DNA from: Hypomesus transpacificus | Taxonomy: Eukaryota > Chordata > Actinopteri > Osmeriformes > Osmeridae | DNA length: 64,000 bases | Direction of reading: 5' to 3' | Assembly (NCBI RefSeq): GCF_021917145.1 | Contig: NC_061073.1 | Span: 2,204,956-2,268,955 of the forward strand | Shown here: positions 1-18,830 of the stretch, in pieces | Layout of the letters: the number at the start of each line of letters is the position of its first letter | Numbering within the stretch: position 1 is the first letter of the stretch | Made by a program: the position numbers and the translations under genes | The notes under the pieces: model-generated | The model's input: only the letters and a program-made list of their open reading frames with translations | What the model was told of the DNA's origin: nothing | The model's database searches: none

Positions 1-404
1 TAAGGATGTGTACCTGGATGTCTGAGGCCTGATTAAGGATGTGTACCTGAGGCCTGATTAAGGATGTGTACCCAGATGCCTGATTAAGGATGTGTACCTG
101 AGGCCTGATTAAGGATGTGTACCCAGATGTCTGGGGCCTGATTAAGGATGTGTACCTGAGGCCTGATTAAGGATGTGTACCCAGATGTCTGAGGCCTGAT
201 TAAGGATGTGTACCCGGATGTCTGAGGCCTGATTAAGGATGTGTACCTGAGGCCTGATTAAGGATGTGTACCCAGATGTCTGAGGCCTGATTAAGTATGT
301 GTACCTGGGGCCAGATTAAGGATGTGTCCCTGAGGCCTGATTAAGGATGTGTACCTGGGGCCTGACTAAGGATGTGTACCTGAGGCCTGATTAAGGATGT
401 GTAC
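1..404. repeat. Minisatellite derived from the nup93 exon 3 donor
   Basis: About 14 head-to-tail units of 25 or 33 bp fill the left edge and run directly into the splice donor of the adjacent nup93 exon. Read on the minus strand, each unit carries CAGGTACACATCC or CAGACATCTGGGTACAC, which matches the last bases of the exon plus the first bases of its intron. The array is cut by the window edge, so its total length is unknown. Confidence 0.95.
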
Positions 405-2116
<1,712 letters not shown>

Positions 2117-2124
2117 CTCTAATC

Positions 2125-2336
2125 CAGTGGTTCTCAATCCTGTCCTCAGTGACCCCCTGTCCTGCTTGTTTTAGATGTTTCCCTGCTCCAACACACCTGA
2201 TTCAAATGCATGTTCGTTACCAGGCTTCTACAGAGCTAGATAACTACCCTTTTATTTGAATCAGGTGTGTTGGAGCAGGGAAATATCTAAAACACGCAGG
2301 ACAGGGGGTCCCCGAGGACAGAGTTGAGAACCACTG
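2125..2336. mobile_element. hAT-type MITE with 8-bp target duplication
   Basis: A 212-bp near-palindrome begins CAGTGGTTCTCAA and ends TTGAGAACCACTG, the terminal inverted repeat of hAT/Charlie-type elements. Exact 8-bp copies of ctctaatc flank it at 2117-2124 and 2337-2344. The two arms pair along most of the length (for example caacacacctgattcaaat against atttgaatcaggtgtgttg). It has no coding capacity, so it is a non-autonomous foldback element. It sits between nup93 and the metallothionein gene. The right spacer, 2345-2650, shows nothing further. Confidence 0.93.
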
Positions 2337-2659
2337 CTCTAATCAATCCTACACATACAATTTCTAACCCTAATAAACGGGTACTTAGTCCAACCTGTCC
2401 CCACTTATGTATAAAATAAAAACATGTAAATGATAACCCAGAGCTAATTTTTTTCTTACTAATTCAAGGAACTTCAAAAGCTAGGAAGATTACTTTCAAG
2501 TAGGGTGATGCATTTGATTTCGTCTGACTTGGAAGTGAAAATATTTTGACTGCCTCGGTATTTGAGTTAATCCAATCCAAGTTAACCCACCATGAGAACA
2601 AGATGCCCCGCTCCCCATACCTGCATTAATTACTCAAATAGTTTGTCTTCTAGTTGCAA

Positions 2660-2665
2660 TTTATT
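2660..2665 (-). other. Poly(A) signal of the metallothionein gene
   Basis: AATAAA on the minus strand, about 90 bases after the metallothionein stop codon. That distance suits the short 3' UTR of these genes. Confidence 0.7.
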
Positions 2666-2752
2666 ACATTTTTTAAGTAACAAGTACAAAAATTAGTGCA
2701 TCTCATTAACAGATTGCCTGCAGTTCTACACATTGCCACATGGCGTCCCTCA

Positions 2753-3202
2753 TCACTGGCAGCAGGTCTTGTCGCAGGTCTTCCCTTTGCACACGCACCC
2801 AGAGGCGCACTTGCTGCACCCGGCTGGACAGCAGGAGCAGCAGCCTGCATTAGGAGAAGGGAAGAACGCAAAGGACCGTTGATTATATAGCGATTAGCAA
2901 CACCTGTGACTCATGTCTAGAATTGACCCACAATCTGTAGTCTTACTGAAAGGTCCGCCATTTACTTTATTTTTCAAAAAACATGTTTAATACAAATGTT
3001 ACTTACTGGTCTTCTTGCAAGATGTGCAGGCACAGTTAGTGCAGCTACAGTTACCACCGCAGTTGCATGTTCCAGCTATGAAGAAAATAACAAATACAAT
3101 TTAACAGACGAAAACAAACCTTAACACGAGATTAAAGACACGTCTGCTGAAATGACATGCTAGTAGTAAAATCTTACTCTTGGAGCATTCACATGGATCC
3201 AT
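2753..3202 (-). CDS. mt: Metallothionein
   Basis: Three small coding exons on the minus strand: 3178-3202, 3007-3075 and 2753-2844, all with canonical GTAAG donors and AG acceptors. They total 186 bases, giving 61 residues. The product begins [18 protein letters not shown] and ends [13 protein letters not shown] count 20 cysteines in CxC, CC and CxxC spacing, the vertebrate pattern of a 9-Cys beta domain (residues 1-29) and an 11-Cys alpha domain (32-61) joined by the lysine linker KKT. It binds Zn, Cu and Cd in the cytosol and buffers metals and oxidants. It is one residue longer than the common 60-residue fish form, because of an added Thr in the linker. Regulation by MTF-1 is expected from the TATA box and metal-response elements upstream. 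Confidence 0.98.
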
Positions 3203-3294
3203 TTTTCAGTTTAGTTCGGTTTCTCCGGAGTGGAAGGCTGTGATGTCTTCGTTGTGAGACGGTCAAGTGTAAACATTTGCTCTACAAATGGCGT

Positions 3295-3301
3295 TTTTAT
3301 A
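3295..3301 (-). promoter_or_regulatory. TATA box of the metallothionein gene
   Basis: TATAAAA on the minus strand, 93-99 bases upstream of the start codon, which places transcription start near 3268-3272 with a short 5' UTR. Confidence 0.85.
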
Positions 3302-3321
3302 GCGGATGGGTTTTACGGACC

Positions 3322-3375
3322 GAGTGCAAAAACCGAGTCACGCATTTCCGCAATTCATTAAAGGAGCTTGCACAC
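3322..3375. promoter_or_regulatory. Proximal metal-response elements
   Basis: Two matches to the MTF-1 core TGCRCNC: TGCACTC on the minus strand at 3322-3328 and TGCACAC on the plus strand at 3369-3375. They lie 20-75 bases upstream of the TATA box. Position and sequence fit fish metallothionein promoters. Binding is inferred. Confidence 0.75.
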
Positions 3376-3857
3376 TGTCCGTAACCCCGAAAGAAAAATT
3401 CCCATTAAGGACGTGATGGATTTATTGTTATCATATGTGTTACATAAGGCTAACATGTCCTCGTGACTACTGACAATTGAATTCTAATTACGCTTCCACA
3501 CGGCCTAGAATGTTAATCTATAAACTGGGTAGCAAACAGTACGTCGGCTACATGACCTACATTTTCTGTTTACAAATACTTCAAAACAGACTAAGACTTT
3601 AATATCTGATTATATGTGTCTCGATATATTCTGTAGCCTAGACAATATCCTATTGGCAATATGCTACCCATCAAATTATAGGCTGTAGAAACGAAAGCAG
3701 GGTTAATTCGCACTCCAAAATGCAGAATTTATTATTCTGTTACGTTAACTTACATTTTCTTTATATTTTATTGCGTTTTTAGATATTGTTTACAAATCAA
3801 AGTACAAATCAGGCTATTCCTCACAACCAGCGTAGAGAGATAATGCAATGTTTACTT

Positions 3858-4012
3858 TGCGCACGACACACAAAAACAAGTCTCACTCTTTGTATTGTCA
3901 CTGGAAAATGAATAGCTTCTTGTGTGCCCTCTCCCTCTGCACTCGGAGCAGGGAAACACAACAGGGGTCAACCATCGGGAGCAAACCTTTTGATGCAATA
4001 CATTTTGCACTC
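3858..4012 (+). promoter_or_regulatory. Distal cluster of metal-response elements
   Basis: Three more TGCRCNC cores on the plus strand: TGCGCAC at 3858-3864, TGCACTC at 3938-3944 and TGCACTC at 4006-4012. They lie about 650-800 bases upstream of the metallothionein start. A distal MRE group is known for several fish metallothionein genes. The cluster lies between the divergent mt and bbs2 genes. Confidence 0.65.
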
Positions 4013-4856
4013 CACATTTTAGCCACCTCAGAGATTTAGTATTTTTCCAGAGCGCGTGGAAAAAGAGCAGTGTCACGATGATTCATGAATAGACAATAAC
4101 TTTTAAACCAGAATCTTCAAAACACTGGAATGTTACGTTAATACTGTCCTGTCATAGTTTTCACTAACCCTCATGTGTACTATTTATAGGCTGGCTGTTT
4201 GTCCTTAACAAGCTTAACAAACTCCTTTTTAATATTTGGGATATCCGAGTAAAACTGTATCTACTGTAGATAATGAAATGCTAATTGTAAACTGATGAAA
4301 CACGGATATTTACGTTTATTGTATCATTACAATACACTGTGTGGCCCCTACAAAAGTGGTAAATTCTCCCGCACTGGGAACAGTTGACGTCACCTGCGTG
4401 CAGAAGTTGTGCACGCGATGCCCGTGCTGTCCCTTGTTGCCTAGTTTAGTTAGCTGTCCTGATAAAACCCAAAGGCTGTTTAAGAGCGAAGACATTGGTA
4501 AGATAATAACTCCTACTAGCATGAGATAACTAGAGATTTATGCACAGTGTATACTGAAATGCGCTACCAAAATAAGTACTTTTTAGAGATCACGAAACCA
4601 TCCGGGTTAGCCTACTAAATTACAGTAGCTAGCTCTTCTGTAGCAATGCTGTTATAGTCTGTCAGTTTTTTGTTGTGTCGTTTGATGTTTGGGCAGTGTG
4701 TACTGTAAAGATAAAAACGTACTTTCGCTTGTTAGCTATATATCTTTGTATTGTTTTTTTTGTATAAGGGGTAAGGGAGTCAATGAGCAAGGAGAGCAAA
4801 CGACAGGGATTAGCTAACGCTAGCCAGGGAGGAAAATCTCTGACAAACCCTCCTGG

Positions 4857-4869
4857 GTTGCTAGGTAAC
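4857..4869 (+). promoter_or_regulatory. Candidate RFX X-box in the bbs2 promoter
   Basis: GTTGCTAGGTAAC matches the two half-sites of the ciliary X-box (GTNRCC, short spacer, RGYAAC) with one mismatch. It lies about 230 bases upstream of the bbs2 start codon. BBS genes are classic RFX targets, so motif and position agree. Binding has not been shown here. Confidence 0.65.
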
Positions 4870-5097
4870 GGGACTCCCAGCAACAGCGGGTGAGAGAGGA
4901 GCTAATCTAAGCTGGTTAAGACATTAGCGCAGTTGGCTAAAGACCTAGCTTGCTTTGCGTTGATTTACTATGGATTCAGCACACCGTGCATAGCAGTTCG
5001 AGATCACTTTTGACTATTTATTTACATGAAGTTATATTACACAGACACACTCATGATATGTGTGCAATGTGTGTTTTCTCTATAGGGTAGTGCCATC

Positions 5098-11475
<6,378 letters not shown>

Positions 11476-12271
11476 GGACACAGCACCACCTGGTGGTCAG
11501 GAGGGGCGGCCACGGCCACGGAGGGAGACGACATCACAGGGAGGGGATCGCGTTCTCGTAGCGGGGACAGCTGTACACACACACACTCACGTCTGAAGAT
11601 AGAACCGGTTGTATAGGGGCGAGGTGGCTCCCCTCAGCGTGACCCCGCCGTCCTGTACAAAGCCTATAGAAAGTTTACACCCACTTTCAAAACATTCTTT
11701 TTCCAACCTTATAGCCTTTTTTTTCCCCTCGCAAATCCAAATGGGGTCATGTGTGTGTGTGTGTGTGTGTGTGTGGACAGGGGTAGGTCGTTTCAAATCC
11801 ACATAGCAGTTAGAATGTAAGGTTTTCAGTGACCTTTTAGGGGCTCTGTGTAATGAGCGATGGCACCAGACCTTAACAAGAGACACCTGGTCGAGGGGGG
11901 GAGAGCAAGGCTGTAAAACACAGGAAGGACAAGCGAGGAAAAAACTGGCATCGCCATTAGCTCATTCCTGGTCCTCGCAACACATGCATATCTGAACTCT
12001 GAGGAGTTTCCCTTCTGAACAGACCTCTCCTGTGTCCTTGTGAGAGGCTGGCGTGCTGCGTAGAGGACGGGGGGGGGGGGGGGGGGGGGGGGGGGGCGTC
12101 ACAGCCACTCTCCAGCTGGGGTAGCCATACGTGTGTGTGTGTGTGTGTAGCCAAAGGTAACTGCGCTATATGAACGTTAACAGGGACCAGCAAAGGCTGA
12201 GATTTGTTTACTTTTGTAGATTGTACATAGTGAATTTGTGTGTGTGTGCCGAGAATAATGTAATTTTCAAA

Positions 12272-12277
12272 AATAAA
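12272..12277 (+). other. Poly(A) signal of bbs2
   Basis: AATAAA about 800 bases after the bbs2 stop codon, the first strong signal in a region with CA/GT repeats and a 28-G run. The 3' UTR would be 11476 to about 12295. Confidence 0.6.
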
Positions 12278-12299
12278 TTCATTTGTGTGTTTTACTGGT

Positions 12300-13860
12300 T
12301 TGTGTCTTTCATCATGTACATATACAGACTTTATCCAGCTTATGTTAAATGCCCCTTTTCCTGGTACAAATCGTTTTAAGTGAGACCAGAGCTATAATTG
12401 CTGCCATGTCCTATAAGGCTGGGGGCTATAGGGGCTGATCTGTAACATGTCTCTTCCATCAAAGGACTTATATAAGTCTGTCCAGAGTCTGGACTGTTCT
12501 TCTCGGTTTTTTCAGTTTTCTCCCATCTTGTCCTTCTGTTATTGCCTCCATCTCCTCCCCCTCTTTAGATTCCCTCTGCGTCTCCAGTTGCTGCGCTGGC
12601 ATCTGGCTCCCGGCTCTGGCTCCAGCAGACTCCCATTGCGTCACGTGGGCAGAAGGAAAGTAGCTCTGTAAGTGGTGCGCTTTGCCAATCATGCACGTTC
12701 CTTTCAAACTCTCAATAACTCGCAAGTGACTCTAGTTTCGTGCAGACATCTGAGACATAAGAATGTCCAGGGTACTTATTCAATAACTACATAAGCTTAT
12801 CTCAGTTTTGTTTGTGCTTGGAAGCCAGAGCTGACTGCAGTTTTGGTAAAGAAACCAGATGTGCGGGATTGGCAGCATCCATGACTGTCTTCTTTGACAA
12901 CGTTTCTCGCTCTTGGTAAGTGGCACAAATTTTTTTTTTACATTGACAACAACTTAAACGGCTGCACAAAATGTAATTCCGTGGTCTGTCGTCAGGTCAA
13001 GAATATACTTAAAATACTGCCGAGTGCCAATTACTCATGGATTACGCATGAAGTAAAAAGAAGAAAGAAACTGGATCTGTAGTGAATTCAAAGTTTTGTT
13101 CTTTAACTGCTGGGACTGTTTGGGGAGCTACGAATGATTTAGTTTGGATGAAGAAATAGGGTGCTTGTCATCCATGGAAGGATCGATTATTGGAGGAAGG
13201 TAATCAACAACATGCATATGATATGTTTGACTGGAACACTATGTCCCATACTGTAGGCTACACTATAGGGGAGCAGCAAGTAATCCTATGTACCTTACAT
13301 AATGCCCGACACGCCCCCTTTTTACAGTTCATATACAATTGGAATCATTAAGGGGAATTTGAGTTTTCTCTGCAGGGTCGAATGGAACAGTTAGCATCGA
13401 CATACCAAAGGGGAACACACTTTTAGACAGAGAATTTCAGAAAACCTTTCTATTCTGCTATCAATGCGAGGGGGTGTGTCTAGGAAAATAACTGTCTCGT
13501 GTACATTTTCTTCTATGAAACAGTTGGACCTTCTGCCTTTTACTTGAACAATAAAACAGTAATGTTTCTTTAATGACGAACTATTATAAACAGAAGGTAT
13601 GTCAAAAACAGCATTTCACTCAAAGAGCAAATGGCAGGATTTTCAGTAAAACAAGGAAATTGAAACTGCAGAGTGTATACTTTTTGTACACGCCTAATCA
13701 GCTGTCTTCCCCACGCTAATTGATGTTCTTCCTGTTCCAGGAGTGAAGAGCCCCATAAGGATGGGCGGAGGGGAGGAACCCCTCAAACAGACCTATAGAT
13801 AGGCAGACAGACAGGAAGTCCACCTGCAGTCCAGAAGGACACTGATCCGTAACCCAGGTC
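12300..13860. other. Spacer and 5' region of b3gnt9
   Basis: No coding exon is visible. A good acceptor (TTCTTCCTGTTCCAG) ends at 13740, followed by about 120 bases of 5' UTR before the b3gnt9 ATG. At least one non-coding first exon therefore probably lies in this stretch. Possible donors (GTAAGTGG) occur near 12669 and 12915. No repeat family was recognised. Confidence 0.5.
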
Positions 13861-15267
13861 ATGATGAGGAGGGTCCACGTCAAGGGGGATGTGCTATGCA
13901 CCCTGCTGCTGCTGGTGGTGCTTTGTGCGCTGCTCTATGCCCACCAGGGCCTCAGCCCCTCCTGGGAGTGGAGCCTCCAGCTGTCCTCCCCCAGCTCCAG
14001 AGCCCTGCTGGGAGCACCGTCGGACCCTCAAGGGGGCGCACGGCCCCCCTCCAAACCCTCAGACGCCCCCCCGCGCTGCCAGCCTGACGCCCAGACCAGA
14101 AACAAGCCCCAGGCCGCGTCCAAGCCCAAACAGGCCAAACCCAAAGTCCAGTCCAAGGCCAAGTCTCCGGGGAAGTGGAAGGGCAAAAAGGGGGCGCCAA
14201 CCAAGCCTTCGGCTGCTGCTTTGCCCACCAGGCCTCCCTTTGACTTCCAGGCCTACCTGAGAGAGAAGGACCACAGGAGCTTCCAGCTCCTCATCGACCA
14301 GCCGGAGAAGTGCTCCGTCCAGGGAGGCAGCACCCCCGACCTGCTCATTGCCGTCAAGTCCGTGGCAGTCGACTTCGACAAGAGGCAGGTGGTGCGTCGG
14401 ACGTGGGGTCAGGAGGGGCTTCTGGGGGACGGGGTGACCGTCCGGACTGTGTTCCTCCTGGGCGTCCCCAGAAACCAGAGTGCCCTGCCTCTCTGGGACC
14501 GGCTGCTGGCCTACGAGAGCCAAACCTTCCGAGACATCCTGCTGTGGGACTTCCAGGACACCTTCTTCAACCTCACCCTCAAGGAGACCCACTTCCTGCA
14601 GTGGGTCAACACTTCCTGTCCCGGCGTGCGCTTCATCTTCAAAGGCGACGCCGACGTGTACGTCAACGTGGAGAACATCCTGGAGATGCTGAAAGGTCAG
14701 AGGTCGGACACCGACCTGTTTGTCGGCGACATCATATTCAACGCCCGGCCGATACGCCGGCGAAGCAGCAAGTACTTTGTGCCCGAGTTCATGTACGGAG
14801 GGTCCATGTACCCATCCTATGCTGGGGGCGGAGGCTTTGTCATGTCTGGCTTCACGGCCTGCCGCCTCTCCTCCGCCTGCCAGCAGGTGGAGCTGTTCCC
14901 CATCGACGACGTGTTCCTGGGCATGTGCCTGCAGAGGATCGGCCTCAAGCCCACGCGCCACGAGGGCTTCCGGACCTTTGGGATTGTGCGGCCCTCCGCC
15001 GCGCCCCACCTGCAGGTGTTCGACCCCTGCTTCTACCGGGAGCTGATGGTGGTGCACAGCCTGACGGTGCCGCAGATCTGGCTGATGTGGAGCCTCCTCC
15101 ACGATCCGAAACTCACCTGCCACTCGCGCCTGGCCCCTACACCCTGGCCCTTCCAGTGGAGGAGGAAGGGTTCACCCATGGCTGGGGGCTCCCGGAAGCC
15201 AGAGGACCACGAGGAGCAGGATTATGGGGTACGATGGGACAACTACAAGGTATTTGTAAAGCATTGA
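13861..15267 (+). CDS. b3gnt9: Beta-1,3-N-acetylglucosaminyltransferase 9
   Basis: An uninterrupted 468-codon frame, consistent with the single coding exon typical of B3GNT genes. It is a type II Golgi membrane protein: a short basic cytosolic tail, then a membrane anchor at about residues 11-27 ([17 protein letters not shown]). A stem rich in Pro, Lys and Ser follows (about 50-125), then a GT31 catalytic domain (about 155-405). Family motifs include RRTWGQE (179-185), the DxD metal/UDP site in [12 protein letters not shown] (258-269), [10 protein letters not shown] (321-330) and FPIDDVFLG (346-354). It should add GlcNAc in beta-1,3 linkage to galactose on glycans, although the exact acceptor of B3GNT9 is poorly known. 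The human protein is 402 residues; the extra length here is in the Lys/Pro-rich stem and the C-terminus. Two adjacent ATGs start the frame. The neighbour phaf1 matches human 16q22.1, which supports B3GNT9 over other family members. Confidence 0.93.
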   Translation: MMRRVHVKGDVLCTLLLLVVLCALLYAHQGLSPSWEWSLQLSSPSSRALLGAPSDPQGGARPPSKPSDAPPRCQPDAQTRNKPQAASKPKQAKPKVQSKAKSPGKWKGKKGAPTKPSAAALPTRPPFDFQAYLREKDHRSFQLLIDQPEKCSVQGGSTPDLLIAVKSVAVDFDKRQVVRRTWGQEGLLGDGVTVRTVFLLGVPRNQSALPLWDRLLAYESQTFRDILLWDFQDTFFNLTLKETHFLQWVNTSCPGVRFIFKGDADVYVNVENILEMLKGQRSDTDLFVGDIIFNARPIRRRSSKYFVPEFMYGGSMYPSYAGGGGFVMSGFTACRLSSACQQVELFPIDDVFLGMCLQRIGLKPTRHEGFRTFGIVRPSAAPHLQVFDPCFYRELMVVHSLTVPQIWLMWSLLHDPKLTCHSRLAPTPWPFQWRRKGSPMAGGSRKPEDHEEQDYGVRWDNYKVFVKH

Positions 15268-15295
15268 GGCCCCGCTAGGGGAGGCTGGCCCGGGA

Positions 15296-15715
15296 GGTGA
15301 GAGGCAGAGAGGATGGGGGACGAGGTCCAGGGAGGATGGGGGACGAGGCCCAGGGAGGGAGGGGGGCGAGGCCCAGGGAGGGAGGGGGGCGAGGCCCAGG
15401 GAGGGAGGGGGGCGAGGCCCAGGGAGGGAGGGGGGCGAGGCCCAGGCAGGAAGGGGGGCGAGGCCCAGGGAGGAAAGGGGGCGAGGCCCAGGGAGGGAGG
15501 GGGGCGAGGCCCAGGGCGGGAGGGGGGCGAGGCCTAGGGTAAAAGGGGGGCGAGGCCCAGGGAGGGAGGGGGGCGAGGCCTAGGGTAAAAGGGGGGCGAG
15601 GCCCAGGGAGGAAGGGGGGCGAGGCCCAGGGAGGAAGGGGGGCGAGGCCCAGGGAGGGAGGGGGGCGAGGCCCAGGCAGGAAGGGGGGCGAGGCCCAGGG
15701 AGGAAGGGGGGGGAA
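15296..15715. repeat. GC-rich minisatellite in the b3gnt9 3' UTR
   Basis: About 17 copies of a 24-bp unit (gggcgaggcccagggagg plus a G run) begin about 30 bases after the stop codon. The transcript strand is G-rich with many GGG tracts, so it could fold as G-quadruplexes. Confidence 0.95.
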
Positions 15716-18640
15716 TGATGGTGTGAGAGTACGCAATACTACAAGGGATTCAATGCTGTGAAAGACGTTTGGGATTTAAAATGGCTTGAGACGGGAATAC
15801 TGAAAGGGAACGTTGAGGTGGAATATTTGGTACTGTGAACCAGGTACAGCATGGAGGGGCTTAGTCATGCTTGAAACTTCATAGCTGTGGTACATTCTCA
15901 TGCTTCCCACTGAAAATATTTACCGCTTTACTGGTTGTATATACTGTATCCATACACAGACATTTCCATTCTAGAATGTTAGAAGTGACCTCAAACTTTC
16001 TACTTTTCCTAGTAAATTAAATTGAGTTTTATTTAGCTTTATAAGTTTTATTTACTTAGTTAAATTAACTGTAATGCTAAGTTTGTTAAAGGAGGTACAC
16101 TCCAACTTTTTCCTTGCTTTTCCTATTATCTCAATACTGTGTTTTGTCTCATGACAGCAAATCATAATGTCTTTTTGTAATATTATTGTCTGGAGTTGTA
16201 ACTTAGGGGCAGGAAGATATTTCCTTACATTTTCCCAAGTAATTTTTTGTTTTATATATCATCAAAGTACACGTTGAATTGGGCTTGTTTTTACATAAAT
16301 GCTGTGACTTTCCTAGCTCTGCATCTAATCCACGAGCAAGGTTAACAATGCTTAAAAACGTCAACTTAAATATTTCAAGACTGGTAAAGTGGGTTTTAAA
16401 ACAGTTGGAAAGAATCGGCATGATGAACTCCTGTTGGAGAGCTGTAGGTTTATGGACAGAAATTGCCTAAGTGACTGAGTCGTGAGTGTATTGTCGTGTT
16501 TTGTATTTGCCCAGCAACGCAGCAAATCTCCTTAAAGAATGTGACGTCAAAAGTTGATGCTGGACTATATTGTAGAATGTGTGTGCGAACACAATTGTCA
16601 AGACCGGAAGAAACTAAGAGCCAATTCCATTTCTTTAACATGGAATGGAACACATCCAAGGGTGTGCAGCTTTGAGACTGTCACACGCATGAAGCAACAT
16701 GCCTTGGATGGAACTTCTTAGTCGATCCTGTTTTGAAGCCTTGCCTGAATGCTCATGAATGTTGATACGTTTTTTCTGTCTCATCGATGACAACGACAAT
16801 CAACCATCCTAGTAACGAACCAGACCTTAGAAACCTGGCCATGTATGGTGTTGTGCCTTCATTTGATCAAGTCAATCATGGCAAGTCAACGGACTGTTTT
16901 TTGACAGGGTTATCCCTGTTCAAGAAGACATCCCAAAGCTGTGAGGTCGGTCTTGAGGTCTGAGTCTAGGTCTCTTGTTTGCCTCATCAACAATGCTGTC
17001 ACTGTGTGGAGTCGGATCTGCCAAACCTCTAGCTGTACTAGTCAGAATGCTGTATGTAGAACTATAAAGAGATCACAGTGTGTATTAAATCAGTTTGAAC
17101 CTCAGTGGGGGAACAGGTCCGATGAGAAATCAAGGTGTGCATGTGTTGTCCTCATAAAGAAATCCAAACAAACACGTTGTGGTTGTCATGTGACTTGTGA
17201 TGTTTTATTATCACATCCAGGTTCAGTTCTGTTTTGTTGTAATTTACACACAGCAGGAGATCTCTAACTCATCAATGACCAAGTAGTTGAGTTTGGGTCA
17301 ATTCTCACCAGCCAATCACAGCTTCCCAGTAGCATGATGCAGCCAGCCCCTCCCACTCTCCATCACCAAGGTTATTGCTGTTTGTAATACATGCTTGTCA
17401 ATGCTAGGTCTACATGTTTAAATGTATACAAGTAACCAAAAATATCAAACACATTCCACTGGATGTAATTCACATGTTTAATCAAGGATAACTCTCCCAT
17501 TTCCAGAAATGGGTGGGATAGAACTGGATCCACGCAAAAGCTTTAAGGGGCAGGGCCGAGGTAAACATACAATATAAAGGTAGACAATACATAGCATGAA
17601 TATGAACATTACACTAAATTTGTCCATTTGATTTTTACAATGTGATTGGAAATCATTCACTCAATCATTCCAATGCAAAAATAGGAGAGGATATCAATCA
17701 GCCTATTAGACGCGAGCAAAGCAGTCAGCTGCTCCAGGCAATTAAAAACAAATAGGATCTGATATGTCCACCTGAGTTTGGGCTAACAGGCCAACAGCCC
17801 AGCAGTCAAGCTAGCAAGCGCTCATCCACTCTCAGCAGTGACCTCCCCGTAACACTGCCTATGCTGCTGAACGTGCTCCAGAGAGCTCACATCCACCCAG
17901 AGCAAGTCAGCGGCGAATGCTACACCGGAACAAGAATAAACTCATATTGTAATAGCAACTTTGACAGAGGCCCTGTGTCTAACCCAGGCCATGAAAGGCA
18001 GGCAAATGTTCCCCCGAAAATGTGTAGCCCTAAATATTACCCATGGTCCCACTGTAATGGACATGTATTGACCATAAGGACATTAATCGAAACACTAATT
18101 GCAGTGGACTGAGGCATTGTCATACGAGCCTGGTCCCTTCATGACCGAGTTAGACACCACCAGAACAGCCCGCCCTGTCATCTGGAGTGACAGCGGGACG
18201 AACGGAGACGGGTGTCATCTTGACGCGCCGTCAGACGCACGCGATGCAGTTTAGTAGGAATCATGTCGAGAAGGGAGAGGGAGGGAGCGAGAGAGGTGAA
18301 GACAAGGTTGGTTTGAGATGAGGCACAATGTTAAAACAGCTTTAGAGCTTTTTTTCTTCTTTTTTTTTTTTTTTACTTCTTCTTCTCCTTGTTTCTTTTT
18401 CAAGGTATACAACTTGCACAAAGCAAGGGACAATATAACATCACTATCAACAATATACAGGCTTGTCATAGCAACCCAAGTGAGAATAGAACAGAACACA
18501 ACAAAGTCCCTCTGTGCTCACGCCTCCGCCGTCCCCTGGCCGGCCTGCCTGTCCGTCATAGTGGTCACGCTCACTAGAGAGCAGGGAGGGAGAGGGAGGG
18601 AGGCCAGTCCCAACTGTTCTGTCCCCTACCCTAGAAGCAG
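15716..18640. other. Convergent spacer between b3gnt9 and phaf1
   Basis: No coding exon is visible on either strand. It should hold the rest of the b3gnt9 3' UTR (plus) and the distal phaf1 3' UTR (minus). A minus-strand AATAAA at 17203-17208 and a plus-strand ATTAAA near 17083 are candidate 3' ends. A T-rich tract lies at 18349-18376. Confidence 0.45.
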
Positions 18641-18651
18641 TCTCTGGTCAC

Positions 18652-18830
18652 ACAGGTGAGTAGCCAGACCAGGTGAGTAGCCAGACCAGGTGAGTAGCCA
18701 CAGCAGGTGAGTAGCCAGACCAGGTGAGTAGCCAGACCAGGTGAGTAGCCAGACCAGGTGAGTAGCCAGACCAGGTGAGTAGCCACAGCAGGTGAGTAGC
18801 CAGACCAGGTGAGTAGCCAGACCAGGTGTC
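18652..18830 (+). repeat. 17-bp minisatellite of perfect donor-like units
   Basis: About eleven copies of a 17-bp unit, AGCCAGACCAGGTGAGT, with a variant AGCCACAGCAGGTGAGT. Ten contain CAGGTGAGT, the ideal 5' splice-site consensus, on the plus strand. It lies in the probable phaf1 3' UTR (phaf1 is on the minus strand), so the motif is antisense to that transcript. Confidence 0.95.

Noticed and set aside
12447-12671. Short frame upstream of b3gnt9
   Set aside because: It has no similarity I recognise, no splice context tying it to b3gnt9 and no conserved motif.
14059-15123. Long open frame of about 354 codons on the minus strand inside b3gnt9
   Set aside because: It is the antisense shadow of the GC-rich b3gnt9 exon. 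It has no family motifs, and the plus strand has the complete glycosyltransferase.
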